The position numbers and the translations under genes are program-made. Of a stretch of DNA of 64,000 bases, positions 1 through 39,134 are shown one piece after another. The number at the start of each line of letters is the position of its first letter. The stretch's first letter is position 1. The stretch lies in the NCBI RefSeq assembly GCF_028640845.1, contig NC_080541.1, positions 163,047,502 through 163,111,501 of the forward strand, read 5' to 3'. The notes under the pieces were generated by a model. The model worked only from the letters and a program-made list of their open reading frames with translations. It was not told the DNA's origin and searched no databases. This DNA is from Ahaetulla prasina. Taxonomy: Eukaryota; Chordata; Lepidosauria; Squamata; Colubridae.

Positions 1-3000
1 TGAAGCTGGTTATAAGATAGGATTTGTTATCTTTGTTACAATATCTTTCTTAATTTTTTTAATAATTTTAATACATTCCTAGAGTCAAACCTATACATGT
101 ATATTCAAAAGTAATCCCCAGTATGTTCAATATGGCTGATACTGTGATTTATTTCTCAGAAATAAATTCCAATAGCATGATATAAGATTGAAACTTTGCA
201 TTGCAACCCCATGCATGTCTACTCAGAGGTAAACTCCTCAGAGTTCAGTAGGACTTAGCCTCAGAAAACTGAAAACAACATTGTGGTCTCACTTCCCTTT
301 GAAGACTGAACCACTCTTGAAATTATTTTGTAAGAAACTAAGTTTGGGCTGTATCGATTTTGTGTGGCATTTTTTGCTTTAGGTGAGATTTTAATCTGTC
401 TAGCAGAGAAATGCTACTTAGTGGGAAGAAAAATGGTTAGTCCTCCATTATTCTTTTGGCCTCTGAATATTGTAGGCTATAATGCTTTTTTCACTGTATA
501 AAATTTGGTCATCTTAATCTTTGGCCTAGCAGTAGTTAAGATGTCAATTTTAAAATACAACATTAGGGGTATGTAACGTCATAGTTTACAGTAATGTTAG
601 ATATTTTGAAAGCAAACAATGTTTCAAGTGTGGTTTAATGTTCTATATTTTCTAGATTAAATGTTACTTATCAAATTGACTGTGATACTCATTTATAAAA
701 AATATATACATGAATATCTTCAATTATATTCAAAATCAACTATACAAATGCATTCAGACATACACTAGCTTACCAAATTGCATTCCTTTCAGGATTGCCT
801 CATGAACTTGGATCCAATTGTTGTATGCTCTTATTTCTTATAGTTTTTTTTCAGCGAGCCTTACAATAATATAGGAATATGAATATCAAGTGAAGTGAAA
901 CCTTAAATTATAAAATGTTATCAGTACTGTGTTCTTACATGACTACAAATGCTCAGAAAGAATACCTGTTTCTTTTCTTTCAGACATGTAATGGTTATTT
1001 AAAATAAAACAGGGTGTGGGAAGGCACAACTGAGGCGATTAATAGCAATTACTTTTAAAGAGGTGTAAATAACTTGCTATCCAGACATTACAAATATCCA
1101 GGTGCTCTCTATGTGCTGATGACAACAAAATTGAAAAGAAAGACGGTAATAATTCTGACTGGTTTTCTCTGCAGAAGATATTGATTATTTGTGTGTGGTG
1201 AAGATTTGGAAAATTCAATTAAAGGAGTTGTGCAAAGGTTTCATAAATTTTCCTTGTACAGCGTGTACACAGACAATGTTGCGTATTAAATCAATGCAGC
1301 ACTTCACAATATATTTTCTTTGAAACATAAAAATAAATAACATTTAAACAGTTCTGCTTACTACAGAAACAAGTTTTATTTTCTGTGAAGCATTTAGTCA
1401 TGTGCTATCACTGACTCATACACATTTGCCAGCTGTAACAAATTTTATAGACATTTTCTCCAGAGACATAGTTCATGTACTATGAATTTTTAAATGAGCA
1501 AATGGTGAAGAGGAGATGTCAGCAATATAAAAATTGATCAGTTAAAAGATAAAAGCATAAGTAAAGAGATTTGTATGGTAGTCTTAATAGGTTTTATTAA
1601 ATAAAAATACTATAAAAAGAACCATAATGAATAGTCTAAAGATTTTAACTGTGCTTGAGGGTTATGAAGAAAAATTATTCTGGCGCATTTAAGAAAAAAG
1701 AGGTTTTATATCAGCAGTCAAGTGACCATTTTTTCCCGCTATCTCCGCTTTCCCTATCCACTTTGGAGTTGCACGTGGCTTAAAATGCTCTAACTTTGCA
1801 TGCACTTGCAAAAATCAAAGCAAAAATCCAGAATAAACTTTTAGAGAGCTCATGGTGTCTTGTGATTCTTATTGAGATTCTTATTGACTTTACCCAATAG
1901 TTACAAATGTCGCTTGAAGCTGAACATTCCATGTTACCTCTGGAAATTATCTTCCTACTTTTTCTTGGAGACAAAAAAGGAGGAGGGAAAGTGAAAAAAG
2001 TTTTAACAAAAGAGGCCCCTTTCTCTGTAATTGTGACTATAATAAAAGCAGGACAAAATGACTAATGCAATGGAAATGGAATGGGAATAACTTGGGGAGT
2101 GTATTGGATTTTGGATTTGGTGGTTTTTTTTTTAGTTAATCCAGCTTCATAGCTGTAAGACACAGTAACCCTTAAAAAGTAAATAAATACCCATTCTGGC
2201 CACTACTACTCAGTTGAAAAATCTTCAGCCTTCACATTTATTTGAATGTAATAGTAGTTGTACTCTGTAATGGCCCATTAATAAGTGGGAAGAACTGCAA
2301 CTTGAGTGTGTTAAAACATCATGTTAAATATAAGTTGTTCTTGTTTTGCAGAGAATCTCCAACCTGCCAATAGCTTTGCATTTCTGAAATCTCTCATTGG
2401 CTAAGGTGAGGAGACATTAATCCTTTAAATGTGCAATATAGAAAATAATGTAATGGGAACTTTGGTGGGAATTATAGACCTCTGATAGCATTAAATTTTT
2501 AGTGTAATACAATTCATTAAAAACTGTTTCAAAAGTGTTCATCTGATTAGTCAATGGAAAAACAACTCAAATGTGATCATAATTATTTTCTCTGCAAATT
2601 GGTGATTCTCAAATGGCAAAATATTTTGCAAAAGAGATATTATGCTGTTTCAGATATGATGTAATTAAAAAAAGCATTCTTTAATCCAATCGTTGTAATT
2701 CCATCCTTGCAGAGTGAATCCCATTTTGTATGTATTTTAATGTGTATGTGTTTTCTGAGGTTTAATGTGATTTAATGTAATGTGATTTAATGTAATATGA
2801 TTTTAATGTGTATATATAAATATTTGTTAGGATGTTAGTTTTAATTTTTTAAAAAATTGGATGGTCATCAAAGTGAAGTTGATAAGGATTCCAATCACTT
2901 TTGTGCCATATTCAAGAGTTTTACTTTTACATGGGTACTCAAGATGTACAGTTCGATATTTGTTTTTAGAAATGCATTTCATTCAGCTTTGATCAGATGG

Positions 3001-6000
3001 TCATACTTCAGAACCTATTTCAGTTTGCTTTTATAATTTTGTAAAATCACGTTGTGGTAGAGCAGTGCTAGTTAGAACAATTTTTCAAGAAGTAATCTTC
3101 ATCAAGTTGAATATTATTTGTTCCCTTCTAAGTCAGGATAAGGTTGTATTCATTAAAGTATATAGTATTTTCAAGACCATGGTTTTCTTATTATCAAGCA
3201 AAATGTACATATAATACAGAATCAGCATTGTATCAATCCAGGCTGATTTATATTGGAATTTAAGATGGCACCCCTGTGCTTCAGCATCACTGAAAAGTGA
3301 TTCTGAGTTGCATAGTGGCCTGCTCACCCTCTCATTCTATGAAATAAATATTGCTCCCTTGTTCGCTACCGTTGTAGCACCAGAGCAAGTGGACTGCAGT
3401 TTGCACTGCAACTCTGATGCTTATAACTCCTATATTAATAAATATAACTTTATTGAAGAGTACAGCAGTAAGAAAAACAACTAATAGTACTGTCTTAGGT
3501 TGTTCAACTAGAAAGAAAAATGCACTCTGAACTGCTCAAGGGATGAAAGACGCATATATACTTGGAGCTGAATCAGCAGAAGTTGAGCAACAAGACTTAG
3601 TGCAGCACAAAGCAAAAGCAGGGTGGTTTTTTTTGTTTTTGTTTTTTGCTGCCAGTAAGAAAGCAATAGAGTTTCTTCCTCCTTGGCATTTTGAAACACA
3701 GTCTGAAAGCTCAGCAGGACAGCACAAGAGCATGCACAAAGTGCATCCTAAACACTCAATAAGCTAAGAGAGGTTTGGCGATTTTAAGAATATCCTGATG
3801 CCTAGCTTTAGTAAGATACACAGAACGGGGATGCACACCAAAGCTCAACAAACAAACCAAAACAGCATCAGTAACTCTGCAAAGCACAATAATGCATGTA
3901 TGAACACAGAACACACTTTTTGCATTACTTTTCTGCACAAGCAGGAATGTATGCTTATGAATAATGTAACTTGTTCATCCATGTGCACTTTTGATGCAGA
4001 AAAATTTAAAAAAAAGACCGAAGTGATTTCCCAACACCCCTGCAGCGGTTTTATTCCATTTGGCCATGTACTTTTCTTTCAATACTCTCCTCCTCTTATT
4101 CTATTTAGTGTAAATCAGTAGTAGAAGGTAAATGGGGAAAAGTTTGGAAAAAGAAACTTGCACATGAATAGAAAAACAACCCAGAACACAGCACTTAAAA
4201 TGGTCAGAACATTGGAAACAATGAAAAAGCCAGGTGTTTTTTTTTTAAATTCACTCACCACAAATGTATTTTATTGAAATTACTATTAGATGTCAGAGCA
4301 TTTTACATATTCTTAACACCAATCAGAGAGATGTTTTTCTCAGGTATGTCAATATCCTGTTATGAGTGCAATCCAGATCAGTTAATGTCTACAAGGCACC
4401 ATTCCCATTGGCTTTGAGAGGTAGGCAGAAGGCAAGTGGCTGCTAGGGATCTACCAGTGAAAAAGCAGCCAGCCTTCAGTCACAGTAGACATCTATAGAG
4501 GCAACCTTGTCTCAGGAAGCACAGGTTAACTCTGCTACGAAATCATGGAGTATCACTGTTCCAGAGAATAGCCTTGCTCAGGATGCTGTTACGGTAGACA
4601 CAACAGTTGCTGAGATCTAGTTGAGCACTCTATGAGTGCTGGCTGCCTACAACTTGTATCTTCTCATCTTGCTCAGGTAGTGCAAAATAAGAGTGTCCAA
4701 TGTTACTATTTAAGTAAATGAACTCACTCTTGTTAATATTCAGCTTTCTGTGTACACCAAGCATGACGACAGTACATGAGTTCACTAATAATAACCTTAA
4801 ATAAAGCGAGCAGGGTCCTGGTGGAGTCGAGTGGAGCCTTTGCTGAATGGCTTATGTAGCCATCCTCTTCCTTTCCATCGGGGACACTTCTGCAACCAGG
4901 AATGCACTCCACAGAGGAAGACTGATTAACAGAGTTTGTTAATGTGATTATTTCTCCTTACTGTCAGAAAATTCAAATGGTTCGTAAATGTACCACTTCC
5001 TACCTAGTAACAATAAAGGAGAATTCCAGTAGATTATGAGTTATTGTCAGGCTGACAGTTGACTGTGGCCCTCCAACAGCAGCAGCTGCAGTAGTAGTAG
5101 TAGGAATGCATGTTCTCACTGTATCTCATAATCCTTGAGTTTTTATTAGCAGAGTACATAATTAGAAAATAGAAAAATAACCTCCATTTATTGTAAAAAG
5201 GGGAGTTTGCTGAAGAGACATAAACTCATTTGTATTTTTATAGTAATCCATAATACATGTTTCAGAATCCAAGCTTTCCAACACTTAAGTGTCATTATTG
5301 GTTCTTGGTAGCTATAAGTTGCCTATTATCAAAGCACTTAAGAGCATTTATTTATTTGTGCCACATAGACCCAATAATCAGCATGAAATAACAGTGTTGT
5401 GTTAAACATAATCCTCTTTATTTTCTTGAAATATTAAGACATTTGGCTGTGCTCGCATTTTAAATAATAAACTAACATAGTAGTGAGCATTTGTATTGTA
5501 ACAAATGTTTCCTTGCACATCAAGGAAAACGGGATATTTTACTTCCCAATGGTTTGTGTGTACTAGTATGTTTCATCTTTTAATTGTAATTAGCAATGGT
5601 AAACAATATAACATTGGTGCTATATCCTGTTATTTTAATCGTTTGTGTGTGTATGTGTGTTTTAAAAAACCCACAGGTCTTAAGAATATACCAAGCTTGG
5701 CTGCAAGATTCTCCAACTGCCTGATCCTACTTAAAAGGTTAAAAAAAAACCTTCCTGTAAATCTATCTCTCCAGCAAATACCAGCTAAGGATTGCTCAGT
5801 GTACCAGGCAGGTGCACAACTAGATACAGTTTCTTGCATCTAATTTAAACTTTACAATCTGTACAACCAGTTAATCTCAATGTAAATAATACACTTGCCA
5901 TAGCCTTTTATGCAAATATGTAATGGTATAAATTGTATTCTTCTATATAGTTAAAAAACAACTAAGAAAACCTGCCCTATGTTAGTAAAAATTCTTTAAT

Positions 6001-6470
6001 GAGCTTTTCATTACATTTTGAAAGAAGGCCTACTTTTAGAGATCGATGCTATTTCCCAGGCCTTCAAACAAACTGCAAATTTCACAGTAATTATATGCTC
6101 CATGCTGCCTCTGATGGCCTGCCAATTCTACCACAAACAATGAAGATGCCTTGCCAATTTACAGCACATTGTTTATCTTATCAGCACACACAAATTCAAG
6201 CAAATATGCCATTTATCTTTGTATATAATCCTTCATTTGTTAATAAAGACTTATGGGATCCAAGCATTGTGTATGTAATTACTATTTTAGCGATGTTGGT
6301 TTCCCAGTGAAGTTCAGTTTTTTTATTGTTAGTGAAACCATCCAACACCAGTATATGTTTTGTGTTATTGGAACTTAAACAACTAAATACATTAAAGGTC
6401 AATCCTTAAAAGGTTAAGTATTTTCGTGAAATAGTATTTGCAAACATAAAAATTAAGCTAGTTCTAATAT
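1..6470. other. Gene-free AT-rich stretch
   Basis: I see no coding exon, RNA gene or well-preserved transposon here. Open frames are short, lack family motifs and overlap on both strands. In human, the gene beyond the 3' end of ALG6 is ITGB3BP, convergent with it, so its last exons could lie here on the plus strand. The only hint is a possible exon start at 793 after a pyrimidine tract and CAG, reading G-L-P-H, which is too weak to annotate. Confidence 0.6.
2757..2803. repeat. Short AT-rich tandem repeat
   Basis: About three imperfect copies of a TTTAATGTRAT-like unit follow one another. It is a simple low-complexity tandem repeat. Confidence 0.6.
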
Positions 6471-6479
6471 AAGGTAATC

Positions 6480-6895
6480 CTTGTTTAATGTCCACTTGTT
6501 CAGAGATCATTTGAAATTACAGCACTGAACAAGGGGTACTTACCCATGGATCTTGTGACCACAGCAGCATCCTCTTGATAGCTTTTTGACCAGTTCTCAA
6601 ATTTACAACCATACCAGCAGGATTTTGTGATCATGATTCAGGCACTTATGTGATGATTCAGGCACTTTGTAACTGGCTCATAATAATGTTGCAGCATCCC
6701 AAAGTCATGTGATCACCAGCTGTGACCTTTGCTACAGGTGTCTAACAAGGACAGTAGGGAAGCCATCAGATAGTTACAAATGGTCACATGACTGGGACAT
6801 GACCACCTGGGATTCATCTAAATGACAGCAACACTGGGACAGCTGAAATTAATACTGTAAGTGTAGTCATGACACCACACATCTTATGACTGAAT
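6480..6895. mobile_element. Degraded mariner-like MITE, related to the one at 51698
   Basis: The stretch shares the phrase style of the well-preserved element at 51698-52096: 'gttgcagcatccc' followed by 'gtcatgtgatcacc', and 'ggtcacatgactggg'. These segments are partly reversed relative to that copy. Ends are not intact and no target duplication is visible, so the limits are approximate. Confidence 0.4.
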
Positions 6896-6902
6896 ATCAA
6901 AA

Positions 6903-7075
6903 TAGCAGCGCTGGAAGGAACCTTGGATGTCTTCAACCCCTGCTCAAGCAGTAGACCCTATACCATTTCAGATAAATGGTTGTCCACTCTCTTTTTAAAA
7001 ACCTCCACTGATGGAGCACCCACAACTTCTGAAGGCAAGCTGTTCCACTGATTATTTTTTATTCCTGTCTCAATT
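6903..7075 (-). mobile_element. CR1-type LINE 3' fragment
   Basis: The plus strand reads 'gctggaaggaaccttgga', 'ccctataccatttcagat' and 'ggcaagctgttccactga'. These are the reverse complement of the conserved C-terminal coding end of CR1 LINEs. The copy is 5'-truncated and diverged, without an open frame. Confidence 0.6.
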
Positions 7076-7099
7076 ACTGTTGGTGAGGACTACCTTTAT

Positions 7100-8145
7100 A
7101 TGCATTGGGACCCATAAATGATTTCACATTTCAGTTTGCATATTAGAGGCACATTTTTAAGACAGACAATTTTAAACGGAAGTAATGAAATGTTTTGTTT
7201 GCTTTATGAAAAACGTACTTTTCTAAATTACTAATAACTTAGTTTAGGAATAGCGAAGACTGGGAACTTGAAATCATTTTTCTAATTTCTTTAACTAGCA
7301 CAATCTTTATTATTTATTATTTCTTTCTCTTACAAAAAAGAGAATGGAAAGAAAACAGATTGCTTCAGAAAACTTGTTACCAAGAAATTATTATAAAACA
7401 AAAGAGCAACGCATGTAAATCAATGTCTTGTGTACTTGTATAATTCAATAAAGATATTTGAGAACCTAGAATGTGAATTAAGCTTTTTTTAAAAAAAAGA
7501 ACGTAACATTTATCTGTATGACTCTTAAAATTTAGAAATAATTAGGAAGGAAAAAACATCTCAGGATACTATATTTGGAACACATGTATGTGTCTCCCTA
7601 GAGCCATTGGGGCAAAGTCTCCATAGATAAGGAGGTTAATGAAATCAAAAGAATATTACAACAAGCTTTAGAAAAGGCCCATCTATACTTACTCAGGGTT
7701 AAATTGTATAAATATGCAGGAACAGGGCCTGTAGCAGTCTAATACTGGAAGCTAAAATTCAGGAGAATGAATGAATGCTTTACTATTGAATGGGCCTCCA
7801 TAAGGGTTAAGTAGCCTATATATTCAGTAGGAAGAGCAAGACTACATACAAGTTTGACACCAACACAATCAGAAGCTGACTATCAATCACAAAGAGAACA
7901 GGCTTGGAGATGACTGGAGTTTTAAATTTGCATTTGCTCTTTGTACCTAAACCATTGTATCTTATAGCCCCTTTTCTTGTTTTTCTTCATGTTTAACTGT
8001 TTATGCCTTTTGAAAAGCTGCTCATGAGAAGGCACTATAGAAAAAGCATTTTAAAAAATAGTAGTTCTATTCTGTTTGTATAGAACTATTCTGTACCATA
8101 TTGGCATGGTTGGGAAAAGTCACTATCTGGTTTTAAAATGTATGA
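7100..8145. other. Gene-free stretch
   Basis: AT-rich DNA with no exon or recognisable repeat. Confidence 0.5.
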
Positions 8146-8149
8146 ATTA

Positions 8150-8310
8150 GAGTAGTGTAGTGGTTCTGGTGCTGGAGAGGCCCAGTTCAAGGTCACTGAA
8201 TGACCTTGGTCCAGTCATACTTGGCTCAATCCCTCTCACAATGGTTATGGAGGAAATGGAAATTTGTCTTCCTGTGGAAAAGCTAGACATAAATTATAAT
8301 AAAGTTTGAT
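8150..8310 (+). mobile_element. tRNA-derived SINE (Sauria-like), degraded
   Basis: The start 'agtagtgtagtggttctggtg' style head, 'cccagttcaaggtcactg', and the tail 'gacataaattataataaag' match the layout of squamate Sauria-type SINEs: A-box-like and B-box-like head, central part, AT-rich tail. It is diverged. The family name comes from general knowledge, not from a search. Confidence 0.5.
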
Positions 8311-8892
8311 TTTAATACAGTAAAACTTTTATTTGATAATTTTCCATTTATCAGTTTTTTTCATTTTGACATTTCAGTGTTAAAAAGTAGTTTTTCCCCC
8401 TAAAATGTATGTATGTTGTATAAAAACACACACACTGAAGGACAGGATTGATCATAGTTTTAAAAACAGGAAAAGGGGAGTATTCATAAAAGGTAATTGC
8501 TAATCATGCATATCAACATGATTCCAAAGAACTTAATGTTTTACACCAAGTTATAACTCAATAGTACACAACATAGCTAGTTCTAAATTTCTTAATTACA
8601 TTTGTTTCGCTGATTTTAGTAGAATTTACTTCTCTATAGAATGTCAACTACTAAAACCTCATAATTACCAGTTTTATGTTCTTTCCCCTTTTCAATAATA
8701 GCTGTGTAAATAAACACAGATACTATATATTTTTTATATTTCTATGAAAGGAGTATCATAACTCTCCCTGTACTGAAAGCCATCAGAAGGAGAAAGGAAG
8801 CAATGCCTATAATACTAAGCTTTTTTTATGCTAATGAGCACTTGCTCTTAACCTCCAATTACTGCGTGGGAATAAAACCATGACACCAGTAC

Positions 8893-8960
8893 AGGTAGCC
8901 CTTGACTTATGATTGGTCACTTTGCAACTGTTCAAAGTTATGACAGATCCCCCAAATTAT
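8893..8960 (+). mobile_element. Truncated mariner-like MITE end
   Basis: 'acaggtagcccttgactta' closely matches the terminal repeat 'caggtagtcctcaacttac' of the MITE at 51698. Only the left end is preserved. Confidence 0.5.
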
Positions 8961-9621
8961 ATCTAATTTGTGCGCAACAGAAGGATATCAAATTCAATGG
9001 TACTATTTAATTGGTATGCTTTAGTAAGGTTAAAATGGAATATCATTTTTCCATTCGTGTATTTCTAGTAGGTAGCTGAATCTAGAGAAAAATCTATGGA
9101 AAGTAGACCTATTGTGTCTGTATTTTAAAAAACTTTATCTAATATAAAAGTTTAAATCTATATCCGGTATTTGGAATAATGCTTGAAATGCCAGTGCAGC
9201 CTGAGGATGGTTATGACATATCAGTAAAAATCAGTATTACATGAAAATACTTGCCCATATACACAACAATCTCTTTCCTACCACTTTTGAATGAAACTAA
9301 TCCTTCAGGAAGGAAAAGAACCAATGCAAATATGCATTTATCATTACTGTAATTCAACCCAGCCCCAAATCAGTTATCTGATCACTTTTACTTACCATTA
9401 ATGCTAGGGATTTTGACTACATATGGTAGATGTCAAAGAGAACCCTGCCCATTACTTCAGAACTTAGAAGTTTACATGCATCTCTATTGAGGATATTCAT
9501 ATATAACAGAAAAGCAAAACTTTTAAATCTTCCATTGGTCAGAATGGAAATCTGACTAATCAAACAAACAATATTTTTTGTTAGGACCTTGTATTATAAA
9601 ATTGCCTTCAATTGCCACATT

Positions 9622-9893
9622 TTTTTTTATTTACATTTATATCCCGCCCTTCTCCGAAGACTCAGGGCGGCTTACATTGTGTAAGGCAATAGTCTCATTC
9701 TATTTGTATATTTATATACAAAGTCAACTTATTGCCCCCCCCCCAACAATCTGGGTCCTCATTTTACCTACCTTATAAAGGATGGAAGGCTGAGTCAACC
9801 TTGGGCCTGGTGGGACTCGAGCCTGCAGTAATTGCAGGCAGCTGTGTTTTAATAACAGGCTATCTTACAGCCTGAGCCACACCGCGGCCCACC
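9622..9893 (-). mobile_element. tRNA-derived SINE with LINE-like 3' tail
   Basis: Read on the minus strand it starts GGGCCGCGGTGTGGCTCAGG (A-box-like). It continues through a B-box-like segment at plus 9819-9830 (the plus strand reads 'ggactcgagcct') and ends with GTAAGCCGCCCTGAGTCTTC followed by an A/T-rich tail. Other copies are at 22233, 35131 and 50478. The 3' tail matches the end of the LINE at 33155. Confidence 0.8.
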
Positions 9894-10059
9894 ACATTAT
9901 GAAGAAGCAAGTGTCTTACAAGACAATATGCAAAATAACCTGATTTTGCAACATGATTTGAGCTTTTCTGAGTGATCTATTAAGCATTCTAGTTTTAGTG
10001 CTGCACTGAGGTTTTCTTTCTCTCAGTCTACTGAAGGATGAAGGCCTTTTAGTTCAGCA

Positions 10060-10180
10060 CATTGGTAGATTGTTTTTCAACTTTCCAGTCAGAAGAGAAA
10101 GCTTGGCTGGCCCAAAATTACACAACCAGCTTCCATGCCTATGAAAAGACTAGAACTCAGGTTTCCCTATTCCTAAATCA
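10060..10180 (-). mobile_element. Sauria-like SINE fragment
   Basis: 'gctggcccaaaattacacaa' and 'gactagaactcaggtt' resemble the better copies at 14160 and 21990. Both ends are missing. Confidence 0.4.
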
Positions 10181-10439
10181 ATTATCTGAACCCTAATTAC
10201 ACAATGACTCATATGTTTATGTGGGAAAATCTCCCAATACTATAAGGTTTACATGTTGATATACATGGAAAGTATTAACCACTGCTATACACTGTAATTC
10301 TTGTTATGGCCTTCAGATATTATTGAGGTTAATACTGAAATAAGACTGTCAGGAAAGGATGAACGGATACTGAATCACTTGACACTTGACCATGATGATT
10401 TTAAGCTTATAATAGAGAGGATATTGAAATTTAGTATAA

Positions 10440-10906
10440 GGCAATTTATTATGTGTAATCAAATACACTGTAAGAGATAGCACTTAGTAGCAATAGACAT
10501 GAGTAATTGCTGTAACATACAATCAGTAACGTCAACATGTTTTATTTTGGGAAGTACATTAAACCAATTCAATCATAACATTATTAAATTATTAGGGTAT
10601 TATATCTGTTTAAAATAAACTTGCACAGATTGTTGAGATGCTTCTTATTTTCTGGATTCATTTTGAACTTACTGTCAAGTGTCAAGGATTCTTTTTTTAC
10701 TGCACAGAAAAGAGCAGTAAGCACAAGTCTCTTGTGAACAGCACATATTAACATGTAAATATTTTCATCTGGCTTTTCTTAGAAAATACATGAAATGACA
10801 AAAAGAATTGCATTCCATTATAGAACGCTTTAAGGCAAACGTCTATGGAAACATAAATGGCATGTCCCAAGTAACAGCTATTAATTTTCCAAGTCGGCAC
10901 TTGAAA
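10440..10906 (-). other. ALG6: Probable ALG6 3' UTR and polyadenylation region
   Basis: Downstream of the ALG6 stop, AATAAA hexamers on the minus strand lie at plus 10541-10546 and 10445-10450. Either would give a 3' UTR of roughly 360-460 nt. Transcript evidence is needed to choose. No other gene feature is seen. Confidence 0.4.
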
Positions 10907-36307
<25,401 letters not shown>

Positions 36308-36327
36308 AGCTGGTCTTCGGTCCAGAC

Positions 36328-36708
36328 CTAGAAAGAACAATTATATTACACACTATTTTACATTAATTTAGTCCTAATCTATTAGCATAATAAAACCATT
36401 TCTCTATGATATACACAACTGTTCCAAAAGGCAACAACCCAATGTGGGCTTTTTATAATATTATTATGGGGAAAATAAAACCAGTGAAAACAAAGCGAAT
36501 TCAGCACAGTATCAGAGGGCTATTCTGCAACAGCCAGAAATGCTATTGAAAGAATCATAGCAATAACATTTAGATTTATATGCCACTCCATAATGCAGTA
36601 AGATGATTCTTTCCTTTCCCCCCCTTCTTTTCTTTCCCTTTCCGCTATCCTTTTCTTTCTTGATGCAAAACTGCCTAGTAAGAAAGGAGAGCCGTTCCTG
36701 ATTTACCA
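36328..36708. other. ALG6 intron 1, proximal part
   Basis: Unique intron between exon 2 and duplication 3; no element is recognised. Confidence 0.5.
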
Positions 36709-37055
36709 GGCTGCCAACTGGATCTCTGAGATTTAATTGCAAAGACACTTGAGAGCCAGTCTATGGCATATGGGAGCTACCACAGTTCACCATAACTGGC
36801 CTCTGTAAGACTGAAATGGGGAGTAGGGATAGCAAATTTTGTGCTGATTTTAGTTATCTGGCTCAAAGGCAGATAAATATCATTTTAACCGAGTCACAGA
36901 GAAAGGGCCATATTAAACAGAGACTACCCAGAGCAATGCATTTTAGAAAATCTACCAATATAATTAATTTGTGATTTAGTGTATAATATGAAACCAGAAA
37001 ATTGGGTTGAATAAACCAATTGTGAGTACACAATTAAACCAAAGTATCTATTTCA

Positions 37056-37056
37056 A

Positions 37057-37124
<68 letters not shown>

Positions 37125-37143
37125 TATTATTATTATTATTTTA
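37056..37143. repeat. (AAT)n microsatellite, interrupted copy
   Basis: AAT/ATT tract at the 3' end of the reversed LINE fragment that follows. Confidence 0.95.
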
Positions 37144-37330
37144 TTAGATTTATAAACCGCCCTTCTCCCGAAGGACTCAGGGCGGTGTACAGCCAAAGTA
37201 AAAAGAAACAGTGTACAGTTAAAATAAAATTAAAAAACTTATTATACAGTGTGGCCGGAATTAAAACAGTTAAAAAATCTAAAAAAACCCAATTAAAACC
37301 AGAGAGAAATTTAAAATTTAAAATATGATA
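37144..37330 (-). mobile_element. LINE 3' UTR fragment
   Basis: 'aaccgcccttctcccgaagg' and 'actcagggcggtgtacag' are the reverse complement of the terminal segment of the LINE at 33155. Only the 3' UTR remains. Confidence 0.75.
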
Positions 37331-37726
37331 GACCTAAACCATATTACAGTTTATCATTCCATATTAAACCCAGTAATTGTCACCTGAAAACTGTGGTATA
37401 GCAGCTTGCATGAATCCAGTCACTAATTTTTATTAAAGCAATCTTCTCCAGTCGAGAATCATGCACATTGATAGTCCCATCAATCCCACTCGCCATATCA
37501 ATGATTAAATTCATGCAATGCAGAGAACCACAAAGTACTCAATCGCTTGTAAATTATGTAATTATTTTAGAATTCAGTTTGTATAAATGCAGAAAACAGT
37601 ATGGCAATGAAGAATGCATGAAAATAATGGAATTATTAGCAAAAGGTTCAACATTAAAGAAGGAGTAAGACAAGGATATGTAATGTCCCTGAATTGTTTA
37701 ATATATTTATAGGTAAAATAGGAACT

Positions 37727-37995
37727 GGGCATGGCTAGTCTAGTAAAAGAAGAACCAGGGGAGACATGATAGCAGTGTTCCAATATTTGAGAGGCTGCCA
37801 CAGAGAAGTGGGAGTCAAAGCTATTTTCCAAAGCACTTGAAGGCCAGACAAGGAATAATGGATGGAAACTGAACAAGGAGAGATTCAACCTGGAAATAAG
37901 GAGAAGTTTTCTGACAGTGAGAGCAATCAACCAATGGAACAGCTTGTCTTCAGAAGTTGTGGGAGCTTCATCACTGGAAGCTTTCAAGAAGAGAC
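37727..37995 (+). mobile_element. CR1-type LINE 3' coding fragment
   Basis: The plus strand has 'ggggagacatgatagcagtg', 'gagaggctgccacagagaag' and 'caatggaacagcttgtcttc'. These are hallmarks of the CR1 ORF2 C-terminus (RGDMIAVFQYL, CHREV, NQWNSL). It is frameshifted and not open. Confidence 0.8.
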
Positions 37996-39134
37996 TGGAC
38001 TGTCAAAAATGGTGTAGGGTCTGCTGGGCGGGGGGTTTGTCTAGATAACCTACAAGCCACCCTTTCAAATTCTGTTAATCTGTATCAGTATTTAAATGAA
38101 TAAGAAATGCTTGTGGAATTATTAATGAGAGGGAGCTTGTTCTTGCTTTCAGTGGTTTTGCTTTGCAAGTTTTATCTTATTTGAAAGACACCAAAAGTTT
38201 GATTAGATTGCAGTGATGTAGTAATCTAATAAGTACATTGTCAGACAGAATGTGCAATATAACAAGGATTATGGCTCTGAAAATTAAAGAATCAAACATC
38301 AGAGTAGTTGTGTTTGGCAGGAAATGTGGAGTGAATGATTGCAGATTGTAGATGGTGAAAAGCTATAACAAGTACTGGTAGATGAAACTGCATACTTGGT
38401 AGCATGCGGAAATAGTTGGAGAAATGTTGGTATAAAATAGTAGGTGATACATTGATACATGTTTCTACCAGGAAGAAACATTTATCAAAGGAAGCAGAAA
38501 AAATAACTGTGCTTGTACTCACTTTCTTATTGGGCAGTATAAATTTGATATGTTAGGAAAAACAAAGATGATTAAGTCAGTGGAAATGTAGTATTTAAGA
38601 AGTATGTGTGGGAGCTGAGTGTTAAAACAAGAATAGATAAAAATCAAGAAAAAGTAGGTGCCAAATTAACGAGAGTCAAATAAAGAAGTTAATTGCCGGC
38701 ATGAAAACAGTATATTGAAATGACTTAATTATAGAGAGAAGAAAATAAAACTTGAACTTCAAAAATATTTGACGGAGTTGGCTGAAAGGAAAGAAAAGTT
38801 GGGATTGGATCCACAAAAATGAAAATGTGAGAAATTTCAGGAAGGCAGTATGTAGACATGGTAGAAGCAAGACTGGTTCACGTAGGTAAATATCTCGAGC
38901 GGCATCAATGCAAATTAGTTTTAGCTTTACTGTACACTATTTCCTTTTATTTCACATTTTAAATTGCTTGCTGTTTCTCTGCAGATGGCAAAAGATTACA
39001 TACAAGAAAGGGAATAATGTGATGGGGAATATGCTTATTCAAAAATGTATGTTTATATAAGACTGTAGAAACATTTCGCAGAATGCAGAATTATTTAGGA
39101 AGCATCGTTGGTATTTATGAAAGGAAACCAATGC

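Noticed and set aside
785..860. Possible last exon of ITGB3BP (CENP-R), plus strand, starting G-L-P-H at 793
   Set aside because: Only four residues agree with the expected C-terminus and no upstream exon was found; it could be chance.
3508..4121. Open frames of 60-107 codons
   Set aside because: They overlap on both strands, lack motifs and are not flanked by coherent splice sites.
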